Positions 48,282 to 56,247 of a DNA stretch of 64,000 nt are shown here, in pieces. The notes beneath the pieces were generated by a model, which did no database searches, was not told the DNA's origin, and saw only the letters and a program-made list of their open reading frames with translations. The DNA is from Arenibacter sp. F26102 (GTDB lineage Bacteria > Bacteroidota > Bacteroidia > Flavobacteriales > Flavobacteriaceae). The translations under genes were made by a program, and so were the position numbers. The DNA is taken from NCBI RefSeq assembly GCF_023015865.1, contig NZ_JALKBC010000011.1:62001-126000 (forward strand). Reading direction: 5' to 3'. The stretch's first letter is position 1, and every line of letters starts with the position of its first letter.

Positions 48282-48914
48282 ATGATAAGTGTAGTAATCT
48301 ATGAGGATAATCCCCAATTTCGTGAGGGACTTACCATGTTGATCAATGGTAGCGATGGATTTTCCGTTTTGGCAACGTACAAAAATTGCAACAATGTTGC
48401 CGAAGAAGTGAAAAAATGGTCACCCGATGTAGTATTGATGGATATCAACATGCCAGGGACAGACGGACTGGAAGGCCTTAAGAAAATAAGGGCAGTAGAT
48501 GCAGAAGTTAAAGTATTGATGCTAACCGTCTTTGACGACAATAAAAATGTTTTTGAGGCTTTGAGAAACGGGGCCAATGGTTATTTGTTGAAGAAGACCC
48601 CTCCGGCCAAACTATTGGAATATATACAAGATGCCACCTTGGGGGGTGCTCCCATGACCTCCTCCATTGCCACACAAGTACTAAAGATGTTCCAGGTAAT
48701 TCCGCAGACCAAGAACCAGGACTATTGCCTTAGTGAACGGGAAACACAGGTACTGCAACTTTTGGTAGATGGGTTCAGCTATAAAATGATTGCTGCAGAG
48801 CTCTTCATCGCAATAGACACCGTACGGTCGCACATTAAAAAAATCTACGAAAAACTTCATGTTAACAGCAAGAGTGAAGCTGTAGCAAAGGCTTTTAAGG
48901 ATAGGCTATTATAA
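48282..48914 (+). CDS. NarL/FixJ-family response regulator
   Basis: A 210-residue regulator. The receiver domain (1-120) has the acidic pair E8/D9 (YEDNPQF), the phospho-acceptor D54 in VVLMDINMPGTDG, the conserved Thr in VLMLTVFDD and the Lys in YLLKKTPP. The output domain (about 145-205) is a LuxR-type helix-turn-helix with LSERETQVLQLLVDGFSYKM and DTVRSHIKKIYEKL. It is the cognate partner of the Reg_prop kinase. Dimers of such regulators bind short inverted repeats, which fits the CATAnnTATG sites in front of the kinase, the regulator itself, the PKD lipoprotein and the small-protein unit. Confidence 0.95.
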   Translation: MISVVIYEDNPQFREGLTMLINGSDGFSVLATYKNCNNVAEEVKKWSPDVVLMDINMPGTDGLEGLKKIRAVDAEVKVLMLTVFDDNKNVFEALRNGANGYLLKKTPPAKLLEYIQDATLGGAPMTSSIATQVLKMFQVIPQTKNQDYCLSERETQVLQLLVDGFSYKMIAAELFIAIDTVRSHIKKIYEKLHVNSKSEAVAKAFKDRLL

Positions 48915-48955
48915 CATAAACTTGATTTAAACCTACAAATTAGCGCTCAAATTCA

Positions 48956-48999
48956 CATACTTATGCGATTGTAGGTACTAAAGTTCCTGACTTCCTTTG
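48956..48999 (+). promoter_or_regulatory. Regulon promoter C, before the PKD/beta-helix lipoprotein
   Basis: CATACTTATGCGATTG (48956-48971), then exactly 30 bases after the repeat TTTG (48996-48999). It shares CACATACnTATGCGATTG with site D and TTTGTCCTG with site A. The start codon at 49039 lies 40 bases further. Confidence 0.7.
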
Positions 49000-49038
49000 T
49001 CCTGAAAAAAATTGAAACAATAACTCAATATCAGGATA

Positions 49039-51132
49039 ATGAAAACAAATCTAATTCTACTTACCATCTTCTTCTTAATGATAATTGGCTGTTCTGAGGA
49101 CGACAGCAGTGAAATTCCAGCAAACACTTTGGAGGCAAAGGTTGTCAGCGAGTATCAAGGAGAAATCCTTACCGGTGAGACCTTGGTCTTGGATGGATCC
49201 AAATCCAAGGATAAGGCTGGTAAACCATTCCAGTACTTATGGAAAATAAAGGCCAAGCCCAACGGCAGTTTAACCGAGTTGGAGGAAGAAGTAACGGCCA
49301 AACCTAAATTTACCCCAGACAAAGCGGGGAATTATTCGGTGGAACTAAAAATTTTCAATTCCGAATTCTATGATACGGATGAACTTGCCATTTTAGTAAA
49401 AGACAGAGAAAACCCTCCCTTACAGGAAACTATAATTATTTCGGAAAACATTACGGAACGTCTTCATTTGGCCAATGTATTTGAGGACCCTGGCAAATTC
49501 GATTATTTGGTAACAAGTGATATACATGTAACGGCCCTACTTACCATAGATCCAAACGTAGTTATTGCCTTTGAACAAAATACCGCTATGTATATAGACA
49601 ATCCTGGGGCCATCATAACAACCCCAGCGGCCAGCTCGTTTATCACCTTTACGGGTAAGAATAAGGTTCCTGGCTATTGGAAGGGATTGATTATAAATTC
49701 CAATAGTCCCTTAAACAAGTTAGACCGGGTTACCATTGAATACGGAGGTGGTGCCATTGCCCATGGTATGGAGGTTGCTACTGGTTTGGGTATCGCCAAC
49801 GAGGGTCCGGGCCACCTTAACCTAGTCTCCTCGATTATTCAGTATAGTGCTGCCTTTGCCATGGCCGTTGAAGTTGGAGCTAAGTGGAACACCGAATCCT
49901 TTAATGCCTATAGGAACAACAAAAAAATTATGAGGATACCTGCCTCACAGTTTGGGGTTGTATCCAGCTTGTCCGAATTTCAAAATAATGAAGAAGACAA
50001 TATAGAAATCATCGGTGACCAAATCGATGATACTGAAGAAACCGTATGGAGCGATTTTTACAACGGCTCGGGTCTTTCTTTAGATGCAAAATACATTGTA
50101 AAGGGAAAAGTAGAGGTTATTTCCGGGCTAAGGATTTTGGGTGGCCTTGAATTGTACATGGACAAGGACTCTGAAATCAACATTACCAAGAGAGGCTATT
50201 TAATTGCCCTTGGCAGTCCTCAGGACCCCATTAAATTCCTTGGAAATGAATCCGTAAGCGGAGGTTATTGGAAAGGTATCTCCATTATGTCCAACGACAT
50301 GAAAAACGAATTGGACAACGTAGAAATACACAATGCCGGAAGCGAAATTATGGACGGATTGCAGTATAAGACTGCCGTTGGATTGGGAGGGGCCAATGAG
50401 GCTAAATTAAAGTTATTTAGCTCCAAAATCGTAGGCAGTGGTGGCAATGGAATTTACCTTGAAAACGGCGCTGAACTTGTACACATAGACCAAATTAGGT
50501 TTCATGAAAACCAAGGTCCGGCCATTACCATGGCTGCCAACCAGGTGAAAAAACTTAACAATGCCACAGGAATGGAATTTATAGGCAACGGTCATAATGG
50601 AGTTGAAATTCTAGGATCTACTTTGTTCAGTCCGGATGGAAGCGAGACTGTTTGGCCCTCCCTGCATTTTGGCGCTAGCTATTTGGTGAGTGGCAATTTG
50701 GGCATCCAATCCGGCTTAAAAATACTTCCCGGAGCTGTATTTAAGTTTGCCGAAGATAAAATGTTAGGGGTGTTCCCAAACGGATATTTAATTGCCAAAG
50801 GCACAGATACCAACAAGATTGTTTTTACTGGGGCCAATGCCAGCAAAGGTTTCTGGAACGGAATCCGTATTCAATCGGACAACATTAAAAACCTGCTAGA
50901 CCAAACGGAGGTGCTCTACGCCGGAAAATCTGAAATGCCAGGGGTAGGCAAAATAGCTAGTATTGGTCTTGACGGGGATTACTTGGCCAATTTAACCATC
51001 ATAAATTCAAAAATTGCTCATGGACATGGCTACGGAATTGCCTTGGAAGACAACAGAACGTCCTTGAACTCGGATTATGACATAGTAAATATTTTTGAGG
51101 ACCTAAGCCTTGGAAATGTATCCCTACCCTAA
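49039..51132 (+). CDS. PKD-like / beta-helix surface lipoprotein with three internal repeats
   Basis: A 697-residue lipoprotein with signal and lipobox MIIGCSEDD (Cys near 18). Residues about 35-125 form a PKD-like Ig domain (FQYLWKIKAKPNGS, then AGNYSVELKIFN). The rest is built of three modules of about 200 residues, each with the order VF-fEd-LIA-G-I-FtG-GYW-GI-I-S-LD-vEi-AG. Examples are KVPGYWKGLIINSNS, SGGYWKGISIMSND and SKGFWNGIRIQSDN. This suggests a right-handed beta-helix. The protein probably sits on the cell surface and binds or displays something. Site C directly precedes it, so it should be switched on by the adjacent two-component system. Confidence 0.88.
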   Translation: MKTNLILLTIFFLMIIGCSEDDSSEIPANTLEAKVVSEYQGEILTGETLVLDGSKSKDKAGKPFQYLWKIKAKPNGSLTELEEEVTAKPKFTPDKAGNYSVELKIFNSEFYDTDELAILVKDRENPPLQETIIISENITERLHLANVFEDPGKFDYLVTSDIHVTALLTIDPNVVIAFEQNTAMYIDNPGAIITTPAASSFITFTGKNKVPGYWKGLIINSNSPLNKLDRVTIEYGGGAIAHGMEVATGLGIANEGPGHLNLVSSIIQYSAAFAMAVEVGAKWNTESFNAYRNNKKIMRIPASQFGVVSSLSEFQNNEEDNIEIIGDQIDDTEETVWSDFYNGSGLSLDAKYIVKGKVEVISGLRILGGLELYMDKDSEINITKRGYLIALGSPQDPIKFLGNESVSGGYWKGISIMSNDMKNELDNVEIHNAGSEIMDGLQYKTAVGLGGANEAKLKLFSSKIVGSGGNGIYLENGAELVHIDQIRFHENQGPAITMAANQVKKLNNATGMEFIGNGHNGVEILGSTLFSPDGSETVWPSLHFGASYLVSGNLGIQSGLKILPGAVFKFAEDKMLGVFPNGYLIAKGTDTNKIVFTGANASKGFWNGIRIQSDNIKNLLDQTEVLYAGKSEMPGVGKIASIGLDGDYLANLTIINSKIAHGHGYGIALEDNRTSLNSDYDIVNIFEDLSLGNVSLP

Positions 51133-51254
51133 TGAAATATGGTATATATAACGTGCCTATCCTTTTTCCATTATTAACAATGAGCGGTATAAAATAAATG
51201 TTATTTAGGATGTGATTGGCGGCATAAATTGGATAGGGATCCATCAATCTTCCA

Positions 51255-51298
51255 CATACATATGCGATTGTGGGCCGTGGAATTCCAAACGATCTTTG
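51255..51298 (+). promoter_or_regulatory. Regulon promoter D, before the small-protein / GIN lipoprotein unit
   Basis: CATACATATGCGATTG (51255-51270), then exactly 30 bases after the repeat TTTG (51295-51298). With site C it shares CACATACnTATGCGATTGTnGG. The ATG of the 41-residue gene is at 51329. Confidence 0.7.
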
Positions 51299-51328
51299 TT
51301 TCAATTATTAATCAAAAAAAATAAAGTC

Positions 51329-51454
51329 ATGAAAGCATTTGATAATTACCGAAGAATACCCACAGAATCTAATAAACATGTCTTCTTTTCAAAAACGAAA
51401 TACGGCAAAAGAAGTCAATGGTCGGCCTTAAGACGTTTCACGGCCGCTTATTAA
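51329..51454 (+). CDS. Small basic protein (41 residues), unknown function
   Basis: It starts at MKAFDNYRRIPTES and ends SALRRFTAAY. It is rich in K/R and aromatic residues, with no signal peptide. Reasons to call it: it is the first frame after promoter D; it has a purine-rich AT leader (AATCAAAAAAAAT) also seen before the small frame at 44972; and the stop is followed at once by a hairpin (51462-51489). A longer frame from 51212 starts upstream of the promoter and is rejected. Possible roles include a nucleic-acid-binding peptide, a toxin-like peptide or a regulator of the system; none is shown. Confidence 0.55.
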   Translation: MKAFDNYRRIPTESNKHVFFSKTKYGKRSQWSALRRFTAAY

Positions 51455-51461
51455 AAATAGA

Positions 51462-51489
51462 AAAATGGTGGTGTCTTAAGCACCATTTT
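51462..51489 (+). terminator. Hairpin after the 41-residue gene (attenuator-like)
   Basis: AAAATGGTG (51462-51470) pairs perfectly with CACCATTTT (51481-51489) across a 10-base loop, followed by AATTT then an A-run. The T-run is poor, so it probably gives partial termination or mRNA stability between the first small gene and the lipoprotein gene. Confidence 0.55.
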
Positions 51490-51520
51490 AATTTAAAAAA
51501 AATCTCAAAATAAATGTACT

Positions 51521-51613
51521 ATGAAAAATCTAGGTATTGAATTTTACAGAAAATGTATATACGTTATATATACCATTTTTCTAATCTATTTACTGATATC
51601 AGCAAAGAAATAA
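51521..51613 (+). CDS. Possible 30-residue membrane miniprotein
   Basis: An open frame MKNLGIEFYRKCIYVIYTIF followed by LIYLLISAKK. It has a basic amphipathic start, one hydrophobic helix (about 13-27) and a basic tail, the layout of a single-span small membrane protein. It ends 20 bases before the GIN lipoprotein start. The frame itself is short enough to be chance; the layout and position make it worth keeping. Confidence 0.4.
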   Translation: MKNLGIEFYRKCIYVIYTIFLIYLLISAKK

Positions 51614-51633
51614 TCAATCTAAAAAAACAAGAA

Positions 51634-52362
51634 ATGGGTTCTACATCAAAAATAAGTTTAGTAATTGCCTTTTCTATTCTACTATGGTCCTGTGAAAAGG
51701 ATACTATTACGGCCTCCTCTGAAATTACCACTAAGGACTTTGAATTCTCTGGCTATACTTCCTTGGAAGTTAATGATAATTTTAAGGTATACATAGACTT
51801 TTCGGAAACCGAGGAAAAATTGAGAGTTCAGGCGAACGACAATCTTCACGAATATGTCATAGTAAACAAGGAAAGCAACAAGTTAACCGTGAAACTGGAC
51901 AATGATCTTAGCATAAAAGGAAAGGAAACCTTAAACGTGTTTATTACCACCAAGAAAATCAATAATTTTACTATTAAGGGTAACACAAAATTGGTATTGG
52001 AAAATCTTTTGGAAACAGATAATCTAAAAATACATCTAACAGGGAATACCTTTATTTCCGGCCCTTTGGAGGTAGAAAGCCTTGATGTGGATGCCACAGG
52101 AAACTGTATGGTAGATTTTTCAGGAAGTGTAAAAACTATGGATGTGGAGCTAAAAGGGAACTCTGAAATATCAGATTACGACCTCAGCATTGAAACGCTA
52201 AAAATTGACCTCTCCGGTAACAGCAATGCCTATCTTACGGTAAACAATTCCATTTCAGTCGATGCCAGTGGAAATAGTGTGCTATCCTATAAGGGCAATG
52301 CCACCATTATACATCAGAAATTGTCCTCAAGTTCTAAAATCGTAAAAAAGGATAATGGTTAG
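51634..52362 (+). CDS. GIN-domain (DUF2807, putative auto-transporter adhesin head) lipoprotein
   Basis: I chose the ATG at 51634 (MGSTSKISLVIAFSILLWSC), giving 242 residues with a lipobox Cys in LLWSCEKD; an earlier in-frame ATG at 51553 would hide the signal peptide. The mature part is a stack of short beta turns with repeats such as LKIHLTGNTFISG, LDVDATGNCMVDFSG, MDVELKGNSEISD and KIDLSGNSNAYL, typical of the head GIN domain (DUF2807), a beta-helix-like fold found in many Bacteroidota surface lipoproteins. It ends the unit that begins at promoter D, so it is probably also under the two-component system. Confidence 0.9.
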   Translation: MGSTSKISLVIAFSILLWSCEKDTITASSEITTKDFEFSGYTSLEVNDNFKVYIDFSETEEKLRVQANDNLHEYVIVNKESNKLTVKLDNDLSIKGKETLNVFITTKKINNFTIKGNTKLVLENLLETDNLKIHLTGNTFISGPLEVESLDVDATGNCMVDFSGSVKTMDVELKGNSEISDYDLSIETLKIDLSGNSNAYLTVNNSISVDASGNSVLSYKGNATIIHQKLSSSSKIVKKDNG

Positions 52363-52588
52363 GATTCAATTTTTTGATATCACAACAATCTGTGTGGAAA
52401 AAGAAAAGACAAACGCTTAATATCCATTGATGAAGGTATAATGCAGATATATTTGCTCAAACCCAAATCATAAGTAATACGTACCTGGGAATAGGTGGTT
52501 ATAATATCCCTAAGAAAACTTGAGCAATATAGCGCCCGTGTATTTTGCAATTAGTAGCAATCTGCATGGGCTTTGCTATTTTATTAAA

Positions 52589-53830
52589 TTAGTTCAGCGG
52601 TAAGGTAAAATTAAAATCGCTTCCTTTACCTTCTTCGCTTTCCACCCATATTCTACCGCCCAGCTTTTCAATAAATTCCTTACAGAGCACCAATCCAAAA
52701 CCCGAGCCTTTTTCATTTAAGGTACCTGGCAATGGTGTATTGGCAGTTATATGAAATAAATTATCAAGTGTTTTGTCATCCATTCCAACACCACTATCAG
52801 AAATGGTCACTTTGACTTGGTTTTCTTCCTCGACGGCAGAAATACTAATAGTGCCACCTGGTTTGCTATATTTAATAGCATTGGATACAAGATTCCTCAT
52901 GATGGTCTTTAGTATTTTAATATCCGAAACCACCTCAATATCAACAGATTCGATGACATTTATAGTTATACCTTTTGTTCTCTCAATGGATCTTGAAAGA
53001 TTCAATATTTCCTGGATAACATTAGCAATACTAATTTTCTCTGATTTAAAGCTGATTTGTCCGGACTGTGATTTTGCCCAGTCCAATAAATTTTCGAGCA
53101 AAACAAGGGTATTTCTGGCAGTAGATTCTATTAGGCCTAAATACTTTTCAGAATTTTCAACTTCCGATTTTTCAATGGCAATATTCAAAATCTCGCATAA
53201 TGCTAAGATATTATTGAATGGACTTCTTAAGTCATGGGCTATAATTGCAAACAATTTATCCTTGGTAGCATTGAGTTCCCTCAATTGAACTTCACTATCT
53301 TTTAATGCCTGTTCTGCCAATTTGCTTTCAGTAATATCTCGTATTACCCCAACCAAGAATTTTTTATCATTGGTATCAATAAACCTTGATTTCCTGGTAG
53401 AAAGAATTTTCTTCCTGTTTTCCTCTATGGTAAGGGACTCCTCATTAATGATATCAGTTCCCTCCAAAAGTACCTGCTTATCAATACTTAAAAAACTTTC
53501 CCTCTCATCAACAGGCACATTTTCTGCCAAGGTTTTTCCTATTATTTCAGCTCTTGGAAGATTGAACAGATCGCAAAAGGCATTATTTACAAGCAGCAGC
53601 CTACTATCATCGTCCTTTACAAATACCGCGTCCCCCATATTATTAAGAATGGTATTGGCGTATTTATCACTTTCCTCTTCCTTTTCTTCTTCACTATGAA
53701 AGGATAAAAGAGATTGAAGTATTTCATTCTGTTTTTGGAGTTCAGTAATCTGATCCTCCATTTCGCGGTAGGACTTGTCCTTATTCTTCTTATGGCGCTT
53801 AAATCGGCTGTGTAAAGGAAACCACATCAA
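52589..53830 (-). CDS. PAS-domain histidine kinase (soluble)
   Basis: A 413-residue kinase without membrane segments. It has an N-terminal coiled coil (about 15-60), a PAS domain (about 60-175, NMGDAVFVKDDDSRLLLVNN), a HisKA domain (about 190-255, FAIIAHDLRSPFNNILALCE; His in AHDLRSP) and an ATPase domain (about 295-413, MRNLVSNAIKYSKPGG, DSGVGMDD, GSGFGLVLCKEFIEKLGG). All boxes are intact. No response regulator is adjacent. The N-terminus (WFPLHSRFKRHKKNK) is basic and may bind membrane or nucleic acid. It is convergent with the GIN lipoprotein gene. Confidence 0.93.
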   Translation of the reverse strand: MMWFPLHSRFKRHKKNKDKSYREMEDQITELQKQNEILQSLLSFHSEEEKEEESDKYANTILNNMGDAVFVKDDDSRLLLVNNAFCDLFNLPRAEIIGKTLAENVPVDERESFLSIDKQVLLEGTDIINEESLTIEENRKKILSTRKSRFIDTNDKKFLVGVIRDITESKLAEQALKDSEVQLRELNATKDKLFAIIAHDLRSPFNNILALCEILNIAIEKSEVENSEKYLGLIESTARNTLVLLENLLDWAKSQSGQISFKSEKISIANVIQEILNLSRSIERTKGITINVIESVDIEVVSDIKILKTIMRNLVSNAIKYSKPGGTISISAVEEENQVKVTISDSGVGMDDKTLDNLFHITANTPLPGTLNEKGSGFGLVLCKEFIEKLGGRIWVESEEGKGSDFNFTLPLN

Positions 53831-54150
53831 ATTATTACTTTTTTAGGCTAAGACCGTAAAGCTACGATTTTCATCAATTATAATGATACCAAATTATCAT
53901 AGAATTCCACTTTAAGAGTAAAAATAAGTTCAACACAGAGTTTTGGATGGGTTTATATCTAGATGGCATTCCAAATTTCTATAGACCGTCCAGCAATGTG
54001 CAGGCAAATTACCGGGGACGAGATAATCACTTTGTAAAAGTCCCTTTGACCCAAGAATGGACTTTAAAAGGGATTCGTAAATGTAAGGGGCATAGGCATA
54101 AATTTTCTCTAAACAAGAATAAACAGATTACTTCGCTGCGCCTTCCTGAC

Positions 54151-54245
54151 GGCAGGTAAACCTGCCTGTCGGCTAGGCAGGCTCCCCTTTCTTTCGCGCC
54201 AACTGGAGCAAAATTCATTCCCCTTTTGGAACAAAGAGGGGAGCC
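54151..54245. repeat. Nested palindromic intergenic element
   Basis: GGCAGG-TAAA-CCTGCC (54151-54166) overlaps CCTGCCT-GTCGGCT-AGGCAGG (54161-54181). The two hairpins share one arm and exclude each other. An outer pair GGCTCCCCTTTCTTT (starting about 54180) and AAAGAGGGGAGCC (54233-54245) follows. It is GC-rich compared with the surroundings and typical of dispersed palindromic repeats in flavobacterial intergenic DNA. Confidence 0.75.
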
Positions 54246-54309
54246 GTTCGCTGATTTACACTCAATGATTTCTCTCCCAATAATCATTGCATTACCCTCG
54301 AACGGAAAT

Positions 54310-54358
54310 TGTTGGTCACTTCGACAGAGTCCCTTTTCGGGACGACGAGAAGTCACAC
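54310..54358. repeat. Imperfect palindrome
   Basis: GTCACTTC...GTCCC-TTTTC-GGGAC...GAAGTCAC: the inner 5-base arms pair perfectly and the outer arms pair with one mismatch. The coordinates are approximate by a base or two. It is part of the repeat-rich stretch before the 54787 lipoprotein gene. Confidence 0.6.
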
Positions 54359-54369
54359 ATAATAGGCTG

Positions 54370-54495
54370 GAGTTACTTGTGTGATTTAGCTCATGCTGCA
54401 TTTATTTTAGGAGTATTCCGGACCTTTCGGTTGAGCTACTTGTGCAATTTAGCTCATGCCGTATTTATTCTAGGGGTATTCGTGAACCTTCGCTA
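54370..54495. repeat. Two tandem copies of a 63-bp repeat
   Basis: Unit 1 (54370-54432) begins GAGTTACTTGTG and unit 2 (54433-54495) begins GAGCTACTTGTG. Both contain ATTTAGCTCATGC and GTATTC. They differ at about a fifth of positions. Sixty-three bases equals 21 codons, so the frame stays open and reads as a 21-residue repeat, but no start or fold supports a protein. Confidence 0.8.
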
Positions 54496-54786
54496 AAGCT
54501 ACGGTTTCTCCTCACTATCGTTCGTTCGAAATGACTGTTTCGGCAACTTTCAACTTTTAAACTTTCAATATAAGTCTTTAGTCTAGGCCCTAGCATCTAT
54601 ACTCTAGATTCTTACTTCTCTCACTACTCAATTTTCATTACTCATTACTCATTACTCTCTACTACCCCACCTATTCGATTTCTACTCCGCCTGTCTGCCG
54701 ATAGGCTGGCTCAATCTTCGTGAGGACTTTTGACTTATAGATAGCGATGTACCCAATAAGAATCTAATAGATACCATTTGATATCC

Positions 54787-56247
54787 TTAATTTAAGGACA
54801 CCTTTATGCCTGAAATAAAATAATCTGGATTGTCCGTCCCAAAAGCCATAAAAACGTACAGCGTATTATTTTTGATAATTGGGGAGACAAAGGCCCCTAG
54901 GTGATCCCAAGCCCAATCATATTCAGGGTACTTGTTGTGCAATTGCACTGGGTTTACCAATAATGGACTTCTACTATCATGGTCCCAGCTACCTCCGTTC
55001 CACTTCACCAGTCCGTATTCCCTATTCCTCGAAGTTAAATAGGTAGACCCTAACTCTTCACCCCCAAGGAGTATGTAGAGTTCCGAATTAAATTCCAAAT
55101 ATGCCGCATCATCCGCTTTTCCCCTTAAATAACCACTGCTAGTATTTCCTTTGTGAATAATATTGGAAGAGATAATACTTTGATTAAAATTCAGGGCATC
55201 CAACAAATTTGAAGCAACGATCTCATGGATTTCCCGATCAATAAAACTTGGATTTCTTCGGTGAAATAATATTCTGTACTCATTATTAAATTTTGTTATG
55301 GCCAAAGGAAAACTGTTTTGATCCAAGCCGTTCCATTCCGGAATCATAATTTCGGTTGGCTGCTGCAAAATGTTCAAATCTTCATCCAAAATCATATAGG
55401 CAGAAGTATAATTATTGTTCGGCTGCTGTACCCCTAGCAACACCAGTAAACTACCATCTTCCAACCTAAACGGATTACCCGTGGAAAACACGTTACCATT
55501 TGCTATGGCAAAGGGAATGGTCATGGTCTCCAATACCAAGTCATCATGAAAGGTCCAATCTTCTAAATTAGTACTGCTGGCATAATAAATACTTCTTTTG
55601 GTATGTGGACCGAATACTACAGGAGTCAATAGAATATAGGTGCCATCTGATTTTTCAATGATACCGCCTGGTTGAATATAATGGAGATTTTCTTCGGATG
55701 CTACGGTAGGATAAGGGCTAAATATTGGCCTATCATTTATAATTTCGTAGTTGACAAAAGGATTAAAAAATTCCAAGGTCGCACCTATTCTGGTATTTAA
55801 ACTTCCCAGATAGGTATTACCTAAGCTGATCCAACCCTCCGTTGTATTTACACTTACAATTTCAACTACAGTTGAAGCTTCACCATTTTGGGTTACAAAC
55901 CAACTTTGATTATTGGTGCCCTGCACCAATAGGTTTTCCAAGTATGAATAATTGGTTTTGATCCTGTTATTTACCTGGTCATATTCTGTTATCTGAATGG
56001 GGTACTTTCTGTCGATATTACTGGATCTGTCGGAGATTAGACTGTTGGAAAAAAAGCTGTTCAAACTCCCGGCCGGAAAAACCTCTTCTGGCAATAATAC
56101 CTCTTCCACAGGCACTTCCTCCTCCTCTTCTTCTGGCAAAGTTTCTTCCTCTGTTGGTATTTCTTCTACATTTGTCACTGGGATAACATTGTCCGAATTA
56201 CAAGCAATAATCAATAACAGTATTGTATAAAGTAGTAGTTTTTTCAT
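54787..56247 (-). CDS. Large lipoprotein with propeller-like (glycoside hydrolase 43/32-like?) fold
   Basis: A 486-residue lipoprotein (LLLIIACNSDN, lipobox Cys near 16). After the anchor comes a very acidic linker (about 25-60, mostly E, P and V) that would lift the domain off the membrane. The body has propeller-like repeats, for example YIQPGGIIEKSDGTYILLTP, IYYASSTNLEDWTFHDD and NPFRLEDGSLLVLLG. The STNLEDWTF pattern (sample - person - activity) is common in five-bladed GH43/GH32/DUF-type glycan enzymes, but I cannot locate the catalytic acids with certainty. It is flanked on both sides by repeat-rich DNA, which may mean an inserted gene. Confidence 0.7.
   Translation of the reverse strand: MKKLLLYTILLLIIACNSDNVIPVTNVEEIPTEEETLPEEEEEEVPVEEVLLPEEVFPAGSLNSFFSNSLISDRSSNIDRKYPIQITEYDQVNNRIKTNYSYLENLLVQGTNNQSWFVTQNGEASTVVEIVSVNTTEGWISLGNTYLGSLNTRIGATLEFFNPFVNYEIINDRPIFSPYPTVASEENLHYIQPGGIIEKSDGTYILLTPVVFGPHTKRSIYYASSTNLEDWTFHDDLVLETMTIPFAIANGNVFSTGNPFRLEDGSLLVLLGVQQPNNNYTSAYMILDEDLNILQQPTEIMIPEWNGLDQNSFPLAITKFNNEYRILFHRRNPSFIDREIHEIVASNLLDALNFNQSIISSNIIHKGNTSSGYLRGKADDAAYLEFNSELYILLGGEELGSTYLTSRNREYGLVKWNGGSWDHDSRSPLLVNPVQLHNKYPEYDWAWDHLGAFVSPIIKNNTLYVFMAFGTDNPDYFISGIKVSLN

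Larger units (their letters stand above)
53831..54786. other. Repeat-rich non-coding region
   Basis: About 950 bases without a believable gene. From 54140 to 54500 it contains nested palindromes and a 63-bp tandem repeat, listed separately. From about 54590 to 54670 come low-complexity runs of ATTACTC (CATTACTCATTACTCATTAC). A GC-rich patch, GCCTGTCTGCCGATAGGC, follows near 54688. Open frames here encode only repeat text. Confidence 0.7.

Noticed and set aside
51212-51328. N-terminal extension of the 41-residue gene to an 80-residue frame.
   Set aside because: The upstream ATG lies before the regulon promoter D, so it would not be on that transcript.
52773-53288. 171-codon antisense frame under the PAS histidine kinase.
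   Set aside because: Low-complexity serine/leucine text that mirrors the kinase codons; the kinase domains are complete on the other strand.
53947-54159. 70-codon plus-strand frame after the PAS kinase gene.
   Set aside because: Runs into the palindromic repeat block and has no recognisable features or upstream signal.
54027-54401. 124-codon minus-strand frame across the repeat block.
   Set aside because: It encodes only translated palindromes and repeat text; no start signal or fold.
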